Assembly (NCBI GenBank): GCA_022842595.1
Contig: JALHPF010000021.1
Location: 40,935 to 104,934, forward strand
Length of the DNA: 64,000 bases
Reading direction: 5' to 3'
From: Rubrivivax sp.
Lineage (GTDB): Bacteria; Pseudomonadota; Gammaproteobacteria; Burkholderiales; Burkholderiaceae_C
The notes under the pieces: model-generated
Database searches by the model: none
What the model was told of the DNA's origin: nothing
Seen by the model: only the letters and a program-made list of their open reading frames with translations
In this document: piece by piece, positions 17,238-28,221 of the stretch
How positions within the stretch are numbered: position 1 is the stretch's first letter
Layout: each line of letters opens with the position of its first letter
Position numbers and translations under genes: made by a program

Positions 17238-17939
17238 ATGAACTTCACCCACTTGATGATTGCCGCCGTGGTCACGGTCGGCCTGCAGCCGGCCTGGGCG
17301 GCGCGCCCTCTGGCCACCGACGACGCCGGGGTCATTGCCAGCGGGGGCTGCGAATTCGAAGCGAGCCGCGTTGTGGCCCGCCACGGCACCGACCGCACCG
17401 GCGAAACCGCGGCAGCGCTGGCCTGCGGCATGGCGTTCGGGGCGCAGCTGGGTCTGGGCTATGGCCGGGCCCGCGGGCCTGAAGGGCGTGCAGACGGCCT
17501 GGCCCTGTCGGCCAAGGCCGAGCTCTGGACGGGCGCAGGCGCCACGGCCCCCGCGCTGGCCCTGGCCGGCGCGCTGGGCTGGGGCCGCACGGCCGGCCAG
17601 GACTGGCAGCGCGAGTCGAGTGAAGTGCGCCTCATCGGCACGCTGCCGGTGGTGCATGCCTTCGTCCACGTCAACCTGGGCCATGCACGCAGCCACACCG
17701 GCGGGCCCAAGGCCACCACCTGGGGCCTGGCGCTGGAGCACCAGCCTGCCACGCTGGCCGGCCTGGGCTGGGCGCCCCTGGCCGAGGTCTACGGCGACGA
17801 CCGCGGCGACCGCTGGGTCAACGTCGGCGTGCGCACCACCGTGCTGCCCGACCGGCTCTTCGTCGACCTCGCTTATGCCCGCCAGCAGGCACCCGAGAAG
17901 GCCCGCGTGTGGAACGCCGGGCTGCGTTTTGCGTTCTGA
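17238..17939 (+). CDS. Secreted probable beta-barrel protein, paralogue 2
   Basis: This 233-residue protein has a signal peptide (MNFTHLMIAAVVTVGLQPAWA), then ARPLATDDAGVIASGGCEFE, repeated short amphipathic strands and a C-terminal Phe (GLRFAF), as in outer-membrane barrels. It is a paralogue of 13309-14016 and shares the GLGWAPLAEVYGDDRG block. The function is unknown. It lies 105 bp after the NTF2-like gene on the same strand and may be co-transcribed. It converges on tgt with only 8 bp between stop codons. Confidence 0.7.
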   Translation: MNFTHLMIAAVVTVGLQPAWAARPLATDDAGVIASGGCEFEASRVVARHGTDRTGETAAALACGMAFGAQLGLGYGRARGPEGRADGLALSAKAELWTGAGATAPALALAGALGWGRTAGQDWQRESSEVRLIGTLPVVHAFVHVNLGHARSHTGGPKATTWGLALEHQPATLAGLGWAPLAEVYGDDRGDRWVNVGVRTTVLPDRLFVDLAYARQQAPEKARVWNAGLRFAF

Positions 17940-17947
17940 TCGGGCGC

Positions 17948-19132
<1,185 letters not shown>

Positions 19133-19155
19133 TCAAGCGCCTGGCGCGGAATCGG

Positions 19156-20256
19156 CTACGCCGGGCCGCTGACAGAGCCCCCCTGGGGGGTGGCGACCGA
19201 AGGGAGCCTGGGGGCCCCTTCCAACAGCATCGCGTCGCCGTAGCTGAAGAAGCGGTAACGCGATTCGATGGCGTGGCGGTACAGAGCCATCACGTGGGCA
19301 TGGCCGCTGAAGGCGCTGACCAGCATCATCAGCGTGCTTTTGGGCAGGTGGAAATTGGTGATCAGCCGGTCGACGACGCGGAAGTCGAAGCCCGGGGTGA
19401 TGAAGATGTCGGTGTCGCCGGTATAGGGTGCCAGCGGCCGGCCCGGGCCGGCTTGTCGCGCGGCCGATTCAAGCGCCCGCAGCGTGGTCGTGCCCACGGC
19501 GACGACGCGGCCGCCGGCCGCGCGCGTGGCGGCGATGGCGGCCACGGTCTCGGCGCCGACCTCGAACCATTCGCTGTGCATGCGGTGTTCGGCGATGTTG
19601 TCGACGCGCACCGGCTGGAAGGTGCCGGCGCCGACATGCAGCGTCACCGCAGCGGTGGCCACGCCACGGGCGGCCAGCGCGGCCAGCACGCCTTCGTCGA
19701 AATGCAGCGCGGCGGTGGGTGCGGCCACGGCACCGGGGCGGCGCGCGAACACCGTCTGGTAGCGGCTTTCGTCTTCGGCGGTGTCGTCGTGGGTGATGTA
19801 GGGCGGCAGCGGCACATGGCCGTGGCGGGCCAGCAGCAGCAGCGGGTCGGCCGGGAAGCGCAGGTGGAAGAGCGCGTCGTCGGGCCCGGTGCGACCCAGC
19901 ACCTCGGCGTCGAAAGCGTCGGCGAAGCGGACTGTGGTGCCCGGCCGTGGCGACTTGCTGGCGCGCAGGTGGGCCCAGACCTCGTGACCGGGCAGCACCC
20001 GTTCGACCAGCGCCTCGACCGAGCCGCCGGTGGGCTTTTCGCCGAGCAGCCGGGCCTTGATGACGCGGGTGTCGTTGAAGACCAGCAGGTCGCCGGGCTG
20101 CAACAGGCCGGGCAGGTCGCGGAAGCTGCGGTCGGCGGGCAGGGCGCCCGTGCCGTCCAGCAAGCGCGACGCGCTGCGCTCGGCTGCCGGGTGCTGGGCA
20201 ATCAGCTCGGCAGGCAGGGCGAAGTCGAAGTCGGCGAGGGTGTGGTGTTGGGGCAT
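19156..20256 (-). CDS. queA: S-adenosylmethionine:tRNA ribosyltransferase-isomerase
   Basis: QueA transfers the ribosyl moiety of SAM to preQ1-tRNA to make epoxyqueuosine. The 366-residue protein has the QueA landmarks [61 protein letters not shown] and the end region [30 protein letters not shown]. About 20 extra C-terminal residues ([12 protein letters not shown]...) follow the usual end. The start at 20256 is only 33 bp from the divergent recG start. The same frame continues open for another 2 kb antisense to recG, but that is not coding. Confidence 0.96.
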   Translation of the reverse strand: MPQHHTLADFDFALPAELIAQHPAAERSASRLLDGTGALPADRSFRDLPGLLQPGDLLVFNDTRVIKARLLGEKPTGGSVEALVERVLPGHEVWAHLRASKSPRPGTTVRFADAFDAEVLGRTGPDDALFHLRFPADPLLLLARHGHVPLPPYITHDDTAEDESRYQTVFARRPGAVAAPTAALHFDEGVLAALAARGVATAAVTLHVGAGTFQPVRVDNIAEHRMHSEWFEVGAETVAAIAATRAAGGRVVAVGTTTLRALESAARQAGPGRPLAPYTGDTDIFITPGFDFRVVDRLITNFHLPKSTLMMLVSAFSGHAHVMALYRHAIESRYRFFSYGDAMLLEGAPRLPSVATPQGGSVSGPA

Positions 20257-20289
20257 GGGGTCTGGAGCCTTGGGCCCCAAAATTGTTCC

Positions 20290-22368
20290 ATGTCCACAGC
20301 AATCGCGCAGCCGCCGCCCCCACAGCCTGCCCTGTCGGCGCCGCAGCGGGCCCTGCGCAAGCTGGGCCTGCTGCGTGACATCGACCTGGCGCTGCACCTG
20401 CCGCTGCGCTACGAGGACGAAACCCGCCTCGTGCCGATCGCCAGCCTGCGCGACGGCAGCCTGGCCCAGGTGCAGGGCACGGTGCGTGAATCGCGCATCG
20501 AAATCCGCAGCCGCCGCCAGCTGCTGGTGGTGCTGGAAGACGGCAGTGGCAGCGAACTGCTGTTGCGCCTGTTGAACTTCTATCCGTCGAACCAGAAGAC
20601 GCTGGCGGTGGGCGCCACCATCCGCGCTCGCGGTGAGGTGCGGGTGGGCTTCTTCGGCCGCGAGATGGTGCACCCGGTGTTCAAGGCCGTTGCTCCCGAC
20701 GCGCCGCTGCCGCAGGCGCTGACGCCGGTCTACCCGGCCAGCGCCCAGCTGCCGCAGGCCTACCTGCGCAAGGCCGTGGCTTCGGGCCTGGCACGCGCAA
20801 ACCTGGCCGAACTGCTGCCCGAAGGCACCGTTCCGGCCGGCCTGCCGCCGCTGCGCGACGCGCTGCTGGCCCTGCACCACCCCGCCGCCGGTTCGCCGCT
20901 GGACACGCTGGAAGACCACAGCCACCCGGCCTGGCAGCGACTGAAGTTCGACGAACTGCTGGCCCAGCAGCTGTCGCAGGCCCAGGCGCAGGCGGCGCGG
21001 GCGCTGCTGCGCGCTCCGGCGATGGCCGCGCGCACGGGCGCGCTGCGCGAGCAGCTGCATGCGGCCCTGCCCTTCACGCTGACGCCGGCGCAGCAGCGCG
21101 TGGTGGCCGAGATCGACACCGACCTGGCGCGGCCGCGGCCCATGCACCGGCTGTTGCAGGGCGACGTGGGCTCGGGCAAGACGGTGGTGGCCGCACTCGC
21201 GGCCACCACGGCCATGGACGCCGGCTGGCAATGCGCCTTGATGGCGCCCACCGAGATCCTGGCCGAGCAGCATTTCCGCAAGCTCATCAGCTGGCTGGAA
21301 CCGCTGGGCGTGGGCATCGCCTGGCTGACGGGCAGCAGGAAGGGCAAGGCGCGCACGGCGATGGTCGAGCGCGTGGCCTCGGGCGAAGCCCATCTCGTGG
21401 TCGGCACGCATGCGGTGATCCAGGACGACGTGGCCTTTGCCCGGCTGGGCCTGGCCATCGTCGACGAGCAGCACCGCTTCGGCGTGGCGCAGCGGCTGGC
21501 GCTGCGCTCGAAGCTGGAACAGCACCAGCTCGAACCGCACCTGCTGATGATGAGCGCCACGCCGATCCCGCGCACGCTGGCGATGAGTTACTACGCCGAC
21601 CTCGACGTCAGCACCATCGACGAACTGCCGCCGGGCCGCACGCCGATCGTCACCAAGCTGTTTGCCGACAGCCGCCGCGATGCCGTGGTGGCGCGCATCC
21701 GCCAGGAAGTCACCGCCCCGGTCGAGCCGCGGCGCCAGGTCTACTGGGTCTGCCCGCTGGTCGAGGAAAGTGAACACCTCGACCTGCAGAACGCCACGGC
21801 CACCCATGCCGAGCTGGCCGCTGCACTCGGCGCCGCCGTGCAGGTGGGGCTGCTGCACGGGCGCATGAAGGCCACCGAGAAGGCGACGGTGATGGCGCAG
21901 TTCAGCAGCGGGCAGCTGCAGGTGCTGGTGGCCACCACCGTCATCGAGGTCGGCATGGACGTGCCCAATGCCAGCCTGATGGTGATCGAACACGCCGAGC
22001 GTTTTGGCCTGGCGCAGCTGCACCAGCTGCGCGGGCGGGTGGGGCGGGGCGCCGCGGCCAGCGCCTGCGTGCTGCTCTACACCACGCCGCTTTCGGCCAC
22101 CGGCAAGGCGCGGCTGAAGGCCATGGCCGAAACCAACGACGGCTTCGAGATCGCGCGGCGCGACCTGGACATCCGCGGGCCGGGGGAATTCATGGGTGCG
22201 CGCCAGAGCGGCGACGCCCTGCTGCGTTTTGCCGACCTGGCCGAAGACAGCGCCCTGCTGCAGCAGGCCCGGGCGGTGGCGCCGCGGCTGCTGCGCGACC
22301 ACCCGCAGGCGGCCGCCGCGCACGTGGCGCGCTGGCTGGGCAGCAAGAGCGACTACCTGAAGGCCTGA
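20290..22368 (+). CDS. recG: ATP-dependent DNA helicase RecG
   Basis: RecG remodels branched DNA such as stalled forks. The 692-residue protein has the N-terminal wedge/OB domain (about 1-200), Walker A GDVGSGKT at about 292-299, DEQH box at about 392-395 ([10 protein letters not shown]), [10 protein letters not shown], and motifs V-VI in [16 protein letters not shown] and [12 protein letters not shown]. It ends with the RecG C-terminal [10 protein letters not shown] region. The start is ATG 20290, right after the short queA-recG divergent spacer. The stop codon lies in a three-copy 12-bp tandem repeat with further in-frame stops (22360-22395). Confidence 0.96.
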   Translation: MSTAIAQPPPPQPALSAPQRALRKLGLLRDIDLALHLPLRYEDETRLVPIASLRDGSLAQVQGTVRESRIEIRSRRQLLVVLEDGSGSELLLRLLNFYPSNQKTLAVGATIRARGEVRVGFFGREMVHPVFKAVAPDAPLPQALTPVYPASAQLPQAYLRKAVASGLARANLAELLPEGTVPAGLPPLRDALLALHHPAAGSPLDTLEDHSHPAWQRLKFDELLAQQLSQAQAQAARALLRAPAMAARTGALREQLHAALPFTLTPAQQRVVAEIDTDLARPRPMHRLLQGDVGSGKTVVAALAATTAMDAGWQCALMAPTEILAEQHFRKLISWLEPLGVGIAWLTGSRKGKARTAMVERVASGEAHLVVGTHAVIQDDVAFARLGLAIVDEQHRFGVAQRLALRSKLEQHQLEPHLLMMSATPIPRTLAMSYYADLDVSTIDELPPGRTPIVTKLFADSRRDAVVARIRQEVTAPVEPRRQVYWVCPLVEESEHLDLQNATATHAELAAALGAAVQVGLLHGRMKATEKATVMAQFSSGQLQVLVATTVIEVGMDVPNASLMVIEHAERFGLAQLHQLRGRVGRGAAASACVLLYTTPLSATGKARLKAMAETNDGFEIARRDLDIRGPGEFMGARQSGDALLRFADLAEDSALLQQARAVAPRLLRDHPQAAAAHVARWLGSKSDYLKA

Positions 22369-22395
22369 ACGAAGGCCTGAATGAAGGCTTGAAGG
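22360..22395 (+). repeat. Three-copy 12-bp tandem repeat over the recG stop codon
   Basis: AAGGCCTGAACG, AAGGCCTGAATG and AAGGCTTGAAGG follow each other directly. Because the unit is 12 bp, each copy places TGA in the recG frame, so recG ends in three successive in-frame stops. A similar arrangement occurs after the hydrolase gene at 54660-54690. Confidence 0.7.
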
Positions 22396-22422
22396 CCGGC
22401 AGCGCCCGCGTGGCGCCGGCAG

Positions 22423-22644
22423 TCAGGCTGCTTCGCGGCCGGCGCCGGGCCAGCGCCCGCGCAGGCGCAGCAGTTCGCTCAGCGTTTCGTTCGGCAGCGC
22501 CGACAGCGCCAGGGCTTCGACGTCGAGCCCGGCCCACAGCTCCAGCGTGGACATCATGTACCCGTCGGTCTCGGGCGCAGCCACGATCACACCGGCCAGG
22601 CGGGCGGCGTTCTTCGTGCTTGCGGTGGCCTGTGCGGGTGTCAT
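22423..22644 (-). CDS. Small hypothetical protein
   Basis: This 73-residue frame (start MTPAQATASTKNAARLAGV) has strongly GC-biased third positions and typical local codon choice (CTG, GCC, GAA). It converges on recG with a 54-bp gap. The protein is Ala/Leu-rich, with ETDGYMMSTLELWAGLDVEAL in the middle and LSELLRLRGRWPG near the end. I recognise no family. No clear ribosome site precedes ATG 22644. A GTG 21 bp further upstream is an alternative. Confidence 0.45.
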   Translation of the reverse strand: MTPAQATASTKNAARLAGVIVAAPETDGYMMSTLELWAGLDVEALALSALPNETLSELLRLRGRWPGAGREAA

Positions 22645-22681
22645 GGGATTGGGTTCGACTTTCACTTCGACGGGATACGCA

Positions 22682-22759
22682 TTGCAGCCCGTTGCGGATG
22701 AAACCTCCCCATCCGAATGCATGGGTTGCAGGCAATTGCGGATCACTCCACCCCTCGAA
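22682..22759. repeat. Imperfect direct repeat upstream of the PEP-CTERM gene
   Basis: Two copies, 22682-22717 and 22726-22759, share TTGCAG, TTGCGGAT, CCxCCCC and CGAA in the same order, 44 bp apart start to start. They sit 60-140 bp upstream of the PEP-CTERM gene and look like paired regulator-binding sites. I could not find a convincing sigma-54 -24/-12 pair here. Confidence 0.45.
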
Positions 22760-22820
22760 CAAGGGGTGTGCAATGGCAGGCCTGGCCGTACCGTCCGCCG
22801 ACAACATGGATGGAGTCCTC

Positions 22821-23543
22821 ATGCACAAACCGTTGAAGAAGTTGTCGTCGGCCGTCTGTCTGGGCCTTGCCCTGGCCGCGCCCGCAGTGCAAGCCACCAC
22901 GGTGATCGACTTCGAGGGTGATGCCCTCACCGGCCTTTACCTGCCTGGCGACACGATGGCCGCAGGCAGCTTCCTGCTGACCACCCTGCTCGATTTCGGC
23001 ATCGTCGACAACGTCGGCAGCCTGGGCCCTGTGGCGCCCAGCGGCAATGCCAGCCAGGTCTACTTCAACAGCAACAGCGGTTCCCTGCGCCTGAGCGCCG
23101 GCGGTACCGCGTTCAGCCTGGAAGGCTTCGACATCGCCTTCGTGCCTCTCGACCCGCCGTCGACCCAGACCACCGTCATCGTCGCCCGCGGCCTCACCGC
23201 CGGCGGCGCCGCGGTGCAGGCCTTCTGGCAGTTCGCGCCCCTGGCCGGCAGCAGCTTTCCCTTCTCCACCGTCAACGTCGGTGCCAGCCTGCCCGGCAAC
23301 CTGACGAGCCTGGACTTCCTGGCCTGCAGCTGGGTGGCGGGCCAGGCCTGCACGGCGGCGACGCAGAACAACGGGCAGTTCGCCATCGACAACATCCGCG
23401 TCACCGCGGTGCCCGAGCCCGGCGCGGCCTGGTTGCTGGCTGCCGGTCTCGCCGGCCTGGCCTGGCGGCGCCGGCGCGCCTGGACTGTGGCCACCGCGGC
23501 CACCCTGGCCACCCCCGCCGCCCACGTCCCCGCCGCTGCCTGA
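22821..23543 (+). CDS. PEP-CTERM sorting-domain protein
   Basis: This 240-residue protein has a signal peptide (LSSAVCLGLALAAPAVQA), then a secreted, Ser/Gly-rich domain starting TTVIDFEGDALTG that resembles carbohydrate-binding-like PEP-CTERM proteins. The sorting signal is VPEP at 197-200, a hydrophobic stretch and RRRR at 216-219. Unusually, 21 Ala/Thr-rich residues follow the Arg cluster, whereas such proteins normally stop there. The frame is open further upstream (22389), but ATG 22821 begins a good signal peptide. A secreted subtilase gene follows after 17 bp. Confidence 0.82.
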   Translation: MHKPLKKLSSAVCLGLALAAPAVQATTVIDFEGDALTGLYLPGDTMAAGSFLLTTLLDFGIVDNVGSLGPVAPSGNASQVYFNSNSGSLRLSAGGTAFSLEGFDIAFVPLDPPSTQTTVIVARGLTAGGAAVQAFWQFAPLAGSSFPFSTVNVGASLPGNLTSLDFLACSWVAGQACTAATQNNGQFAIDNIRVTAVPEPGAAWLLAAGLAGLAWRRRRAWTVATAATLATPAAHVPAAA

Positions 23544-23560
23544 ACCCGGAAAGACTGCCC

Positions 23561-26500
23561 ATGAAATTCACTCGAATCGCCCTGGCGGCTGCCCTGGTTG
23601 CCGCCGCCTTCGCCAGCACCAGCACCCACGCCCAGGTGCGTGACCCCGGCACCGCGGTGCCGGCCTCGCAGAAGGTCTACATCGTGCAGCTGGCCGGTGC
23701 GCCGCTGGCCACCTACGACGGCAGCGTGCGCGGCCTGGCTGCCACGCGCGCTGCGGCCGGCGCCAAGCTGAACCTGCGCACGCCAGCCGCCCGCGCCTAC
23801 GACAGCCACCTGGCTGCCCGCCGCGCCGCCGTGCTGGCGCGTGTGCCCGGCGTGCGCGCGCTGCACAGCTACAGCGTCACCTTCAACGGCTTCGCCGCGC
23901 AGCTGTCGCCGGCCCAGGCCCAGGCGCTGATGACGAGCGCCGACGTGATCTCGGTGGTCGAGTCCGAGCGCCGCGAACTCGACACCACCCGCACCACCGA
24001 CTTCCTCGGCCTCACCGCCCCCGGCGGCCTGTATTCGCAGCTGGACGCCCAGGCCCGCAACATCAAGGGCGAAGACGTCGTCATCGGCATCGTCGACAGC
24101 GGCATCTGGCCCGAGAGTCCGGCGTTCGGCGAGAAGGTCGACGCCGACAACCGCCCGGTTTCGTACAGCCAGGCCGGCACCTCGGTGTACGGGCCGGCGC
24201 CCGCGGGCTGGGGTGGGGTCTGCCAGACTGGCGAAGGCTTCACCGCGGGCATGTGCAGCAACAAGCTGATCGGCGCGCGCTACTTCGCTGCCGACTTCAA
24301 TGCCTCGGGTGCCGTGCGCGCCGCGCTGGAATACCTGTCGCCGCGTGACGGCGCCAGCAGCGGGCATGGTTCGCACACCGCTTCCACCTCGGGTGGCAAC
24401 GACCGTGTCGCCATCCGCGCCAGCAACGGCGTGGTCACGGCGCAGATGTCGGGCGTGGCGCCCCGCGCCCGCATCGCCGCCTACAAGGTGTGCTGGACGG
24501 CCACCGTGGCCGCGCAGACCGGCTGCTACACGGCCGACTCGATGGCCGCCATCGAGGCCGCCGTGTCCGACGGTGTCGACGTCATCAATTACTCGATCAG
24601 CGGCACGCTGCTCAACTTCCTGGACCCGGTGGAAGTGGCTTTCCTGAACGCCGCCGCCGCGGGCGTGTTCGTCTCGGCGTCGGCTGGCAATTCCGGCCCG
24701 GGCAACACTGTGGCCCACATCAGCCCCTGGCTGACGACGGTGGGCAATTCCACCCACGACCGCAGCCAGGGCGGCAGCGTCACGCTGGGCAACGGCAGCA
24801 CGATCACGGGCGGTTCGACCAACTTCATCGCTGCACCCACGGCAGCCATGGTGCTGGGCAGCAGCATTCCCGCTGCCGGGCAGACGGAAACCGCGGCCGG
24901 CAACTGCCTGGCCAACAGCCTGGACGCGGCGGCGGCCGCGGGCCGCATCGTGGTGTGTGACTTCATCACCAACACCCAGGCCGTGCGCCTGGCTGCCAGT
25001 GCCGAAGTGGCGCGTGCGGGCGGCGTCGGCATGGTGCTGGGTTCGGCCAGCTTCGCCACAGCGAACGATCCGCACACCCTCCCCGCCGTGCACCTGAACG
25101 CGGCCAATCGCACCCTGGTGCGCGACTACGTCACGGCCCAGGGCGCGGCAGCCACCGCCACGGTGGGTTTCAGCATCAACCTGCCGGGTGTCGTGGCGCC
25201 GGTGATGGCCAATTCGTCGTCGCGCGGCCCCAACCGCGCCAACCCGCAGATCCTGAAGCCGGACATCACCGGCCCGGGCAGCAGCGTCATCGCCGCGAAC
25301 CGGCCGGTGCTGAGCCTGGCACAGCGTGACCAGGTGGTCGCCGGCACGCTGGTGCCGCCGGCATCCACCGGTGCACTCAGCGGCACATCGATGTCCAGCC
25401 CGCACGTGGCCGGCTCGGCCGCGCTGCTGCGCCAGCTGTACCCGACCTGGTCGCCAGCCGCGATCAAGTCGGCGCTGACCACTACCAACGGAGTCGTGCG
25501 CCTGTCGAACGGCAGCGTCGACGCCAACCGTTGGGGCTACGGCGCCGGCCACCTGCAGCCCAACGGCGGCGGCATTCCGAGCCTGGTCTACGACCTGGCC
25601 GCCAGTGACTATGGCCGCTTCCTGTGCGGCGTGGGCCTGGCCCCGCCGGCCGGCATCGGCAGCTGTGCCACGCTCGGCAGCATCAAGGCCTGGGACCTGA
25701 ACCTGTCGTCGCTGACGGCGGCGGGTGTGGTCGTCTCGCGCACGCTCAAGCGCACGGTCACCAACGTCGGCGCGTCGACGGCCACGTTCGTGCCGACGAG
25801 CAGCCTGCCGGGCTGGGACGTCGCCGTCACGCCGGCGTCACTGACGCTGGCGCCGGGGGCTGCCGCCAGCTTCACGGCCAAGCTGACGCGCACGACCGCC
25901 GCGCTGAACGCCTGGACCTTCGGATCGCTGACCTGGAGCGACGGCGTGCGCAGCGTCACCAGCCCGCTGTCGGCGCAGGCGCTGGCCTTCGGCGCGCCGG
26001 CCCAGGTGGACCGGCGCGGCAACACCAGCCGCAGCACGCTGGTGTTCCCGGTGGAAAGCAGCTACACGGGCCCGATGAGCCTGCAGGCGCTGGGCCTCAT
26101 TCCCGCCATCGCCACGGCCCAGGTCATCAGCACCGGCCAGACCCAGTGCATCAACGTGACCGTGCCCGCCGGCACGCTCTTCGCGCGCTGGCAGACCTTC
26201 AACAGCGACACCCAGGGCGGCGCCCTGACCGACCTGGATCTCGAGGTCTTCAGCTCGGCCAACTGCACCGGCACCAACGTCGGCACCAGTGCCGCGGGCG
26301 GCTCCGACGAACAGGTGACGCTGGAGAACCCGGCCGCCGGCTCGTATTCGGCGCGCATCACCGGCTATGCCACCGCCGCGGGCGGCGCCAGCTACACGCT
26401 GTCGAACTGGGTGGTGGGCCCGGCCGGTGACACGCAGACGCTGCGGGCATCGGGGCCGAGCTCGGTCTACGAGGGCGGCGCGGCGTCCATCGCCTTGTCA

Positions 26501-26602
26501 TGGAGCGTGCCCGCGGGCACGCGTTACATGGGCAGCGTGCGTTTCTTCGACGCCGGCAGCGCGCAGATCGGCGCGACCAAGGTGCTGATCGACAACCGCT
26601 GA
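23561..26602 (+). CDS. Secreted subtilisin-like serine protease (S8) with PA insert
   Basis: This 1013-residue protein has a signal peptide (1-25), an inhibitor-I9-like propeptide (KVYIVQLAGAPLATY to about 145), and a subtilase catalytic domain with Asp179 (GIVDSGIWPES), His269 (GHGSHTAS) and Ser610 (GTSMSSPHVAG). A PA-type insert sits at about 415-545, as in plant subtilases and lactocepins. Fibronectin-like domains follow (SLTLAPGAAASFT), then a C-terminal domain with SVYEGGAASIALSWSVPAGT. It is presumably an extracellular protease. It lies 17 bp after the PEP-CTERM gene, probably in one transcript, and a strong terminator follows. Confidence 0.92.
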   Translation: MKFTRIALAAALVAAAFASTSTHAQVRDPGTAVPASQKVYIVQLAGAPLATYDGSVRGLAATRAAAGAKLNLRTPAARAYDSHLAARRAAVLARVPGVRALHSYSVTFNGFAAQLSPAQAQALMTSADVISVVESERRELDTTRTTDFLGLTAPGGLYSQLDAQARNIKGEDVVIGIVDSGIWPESPAFGEKVDADNRPVSYSQAGTSVYGPAPAGWGGVCQTGEGFTAGMCSNKLIGARYFAADFNASGAVRAALEYLSPRDGASSGHGSHTASTSGGNDRVAIRASNGVVTAQMSGVAPRARIAAYKVCWTATVAAQTGCYTADSMAAIEAAVSDGVDVINYSISGTLLNFLDPVEVAFLNAAAAGVFVSASAGNSGPGNTVAHISPWLTTVGNSTHDRSQGGSVTLGNGSTITGGSTNFIAAPTAAMVLGSSIPAAGQTETAAGNCLANSLDAAAAAGRIVVCDFITNTQAVRLAASAEVARAGGVGMVLGSASFATANDPHTLPAVHLNAANRTLVRDYVTAQGAAATATVGFSINLPGVVAPVMANSSSRGPNRANPQILKPDITGPGSSVIAANRPVLSLAQRDQVVAGTLVPPASTGALSGTSMSSPHVAGSAALLRQLYPTWSPAAIKSALTTTNGVVRLSNGSVDANRWGYGAGHLQPNGGGIPSLVYDLAASDYGRFLCGVGLAPPAGIGSCATLGSIKAWDLNLSSLTAAGVVVSRTLKRTVTNVGASTATFVPTSSLPGWDVAVTPASLTLAPGAAASFTAKLTRTTAALNAWTFGSLTWSDGVRSVTSPLSAQALAFGAPAQVDRRGNTSRSTLVFPVESSYTGPMSLQALGLIPAIATAQVISTGQTQCINVTVPAGTLFARWQTFNSDTQGGALTDLDLEVFSSANCTGTNVGTSAAGGSDEQVTLENPAAGSYSARITGYATAAGGASYTLSNWVVGPAGDTQTLRASGPSSVYEGGAASIALSWSVPAGTRYMGSVRFFDAGSAQIGATKVLIDNR

Positions 26603-26623
26603 GCGACCGCGTCGGCGAAAGCG

Positions 26624-26647
26624 AAAAGGGGGCCTCGGCCCCCTTTT
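26624..26647 (+). terminator. Rho-independent terminator after the subtilase gene
   Basis: AAAAGGGGGCC and GGCCCCCTTTT form an 11-bp perfect stem around a 2-base centre, with the T run as the descending arm. It lies 22 bp after the subtilase stop and is nearly symmetrical. Confidence 0.8.
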
Positions 26648-26683
26648 GCGTATCGGGGAGCCAGTCTTCCGCACAATGCACCC

Positions 26684-27619
26684 ATGACGCTGACGGAACT
26701 CAAGTACATCGTGGCCGTGGCGCGCGAGCGCCATTTCGGCCGTGCGGCCGAAGCCTGCTTCGTGAGCCAGCCGACGCTGAGCGTGGCCATCAAGAAGCTG
26801 GAAGAGGAACTCGATGTCCGGCTGTTCGAGCGCGGCGCCAGCGAAGTGACCGTGACGCCACTGGGCGAACAGATCGTGCGCCAGGCGCAGCAGGTGATTG
26901 AGCAGGCCGCGGCCATCAAGGAGATTGCCAAGCGCGGCAAGGACCCCGTCTCCGGGCCGCTGCGGCTGGGCATCATCTACACCATCGGCCCCTACCTGCT
27001 GCCCGACCTGGTGCGCCAGGCCATCGCGCGGGTGCCGCAGATGCCACTGATGCTGCAGGAGAACTTCACCGCCAAGCTGCTGGACATGCTGCGCACGGGC
27101 GAACTCGACGCCGCCATCATGGCCGAGCCTTTCCCGGACACCGGCCTGGCCGTGGCGCCGCTGTATGACGAACCCTTCCAGGCGGCGGTTCCGACCGCCC
27201 ACCCGTTTGCCAAGCGCGAGCGCATCAGCGCCGAGGAACTGAAGAACGAGACGATGCTGCTGCTGGGCACCGGCCACTGCTTCCGCGACCACGTGCTCGA
27301 AGTCTGCCCCGAGTACGCGCGCTTCGCCAGCCCGAACCCGAACGATCGCGAGGGCATCCGCAAGAGCTTCGAGGGCAGCAGCCTGGAAACCATCAAGTAC
27401 ATGGTGGCTTCGGGCATGGGCGTGACGGTGGTGCCGCAGCTGAGCGTGCCGGCCGAGCAGCAGACGCATGTGCGCTACGTCCCTTTCAGCGACCCCGTGC
27501 CCACGCGCCGCGTGGTGCTGGCCTGGCGCCGCACCTTTCCGCGCTACGAGGCCATCGCAGCGCTGCGCAACTGCATCTATGCCTGCCCCTTGCCGGGGGT
27601 CAAGCGGCTGACCGACTGA
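26684..27619 (+). CDS. oxyR: Hydrogen-peroxide-responsive LysR regulator OxyR
   Basis: This 311-residue LysR-type regulator has an N-terminal winged helix (LTELKYIVAVARERHFGRAA, VSQPTLSVAIKKLEEEL) and a substrate-like domain with the two redox cysteines at exactly Cys199 and Cys208 (GTGHCFRDHVLEVCPEY), the OxyR hallmark. Peroxide oxidises them to a disulphide that alters DNA binding. dps follows 89 bp downstream on the same strand, a typical OxyR target. Confidence 0.95.
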   Translation: MTLTELKYIVAVARERHFGRAAEACFVSQPTLSVAIKKLEEELDVRLFERGASEVTVTPLGEQIVRQAQQVIEQAAAIKEIAKRGKDPVSGPLRLGIIYTIGPYLLPDLVRQAIARVPQMPLMLQENFTAKLLDMLRTGELDAAIMAEPFPDTGLAVAPLYDEPFQAAVPTAHPFAKRERISAEELKNETMLLLGTGHCFRDHVLEVCPEYARFASPNPNDREGIRKSFEGSSLETIKYMVASGMGVTVVPQLSVPAEQQTHVRYVPFSDPVPTRRVVLAWRRTFPRYEAIAALRNCIYACPLPGVKRLTD

Positions 27620-27708
27620 GCGCCGGGGCGGCGACCGGGCCGGTCCGATAGAGTGGGGGGGGTTCGAGACCGCGCGAACCCTTACGAACACGCATACAGG
27701 AGCGATCC

Positions 27709-28221
27709 ATGGCAAAAGCAAAGAAGGCCTCGGCCAGCATCAACGCCCAGGGCGTGAACATCGGCATCAGCGACAAGGACCGCGCGGCCATCGCTGGCGG
27801 CTTGAGCCACCTGCTGGCGGACACGTACACCCTGTACCTGACCACCCACAACTTCCACTGGAACGTGACGGGCCCGATGTTCAACACGCTGCATGCGATG
27901 TTCATGACCCAGTACACCGAACTCTGGAACGCGGTGGACCCGGTGGCCGAACGCATCCGCAGCCTGGGCCACCCGGCGCCGGGCAGTTATGCGGCCTTCA
28001 GTGCGCTGGCCTCGATGGCCGACGCCCCGGCCACGCCGCCGACGGCGCTGGAGATGGTGCGCATCCTCAAGGAAGGTCATGAAACCGTGGCCCGTACCGC
28101 GCGCGGCATCTTCCCGCTGGCCGACAAAGCCGGCGACGAACCTACCGCCGACTTGCTGACCCAGCGGCTGACCGTGCATGAGCAGACGGCCTGGATGCTG
28201 CGGTCCCTGCTGGAGACCTGA
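27709..28221 (+). CDS. dps: Dps family DNA-binding ferritin-like protein
   Basis: This 170-residue protein has a Lys-rich N-terminal tail ([19 protein letters not shown]) of the kind used for DNA binding. The Dps ferroxidase region is [19 protein letters not shown], with the inter-subunit His and the following Asp/Glu ligands ([16 protein letters not shown]). It oxidises Fe(II) with peroxide and protects DNA. An AGGAG ribosome site precedes the start. It lies directly downstream of oxyR; the gap includes a possible half OxyR site (GATAG) that is too weak to claim. Confidence 0.94.
   Translation: MAKAKKASASINAQGVNIGISDKDRAAIAGGLSHLLADTYTLYLTTHNFHWNVTGPMFNTLHAMFMTQYTELWNAVDPVAERIRSLGHPAPGSYAAFSALASMADAPATPPTALEMVRILKEGHETVARTARGIFPLADKAGDEPTADLLTQRLTVHEQTAWMLRSLLET

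Noticed and set aside
19156..22368. Very long overlapping ORFs on both strands (over 1000 codons each)
   Set aside because: They are extensions of queA and recG into antisense sequence. High GC suppresses stop codons, and only the queA and recG parts show conserved motifs.
22645..22820. Sigma-54 promoter upstream of the PEP-CTERM gene
   Set aside because: TGGCA and TTGC words occur but not at the required -24/-12 spacing.
27620..27708. OxyR site upstream of dps
   Set aside because: Only a GATAG half-site is visible; the full ATAG-N7-CTAT-type pattern is not present.
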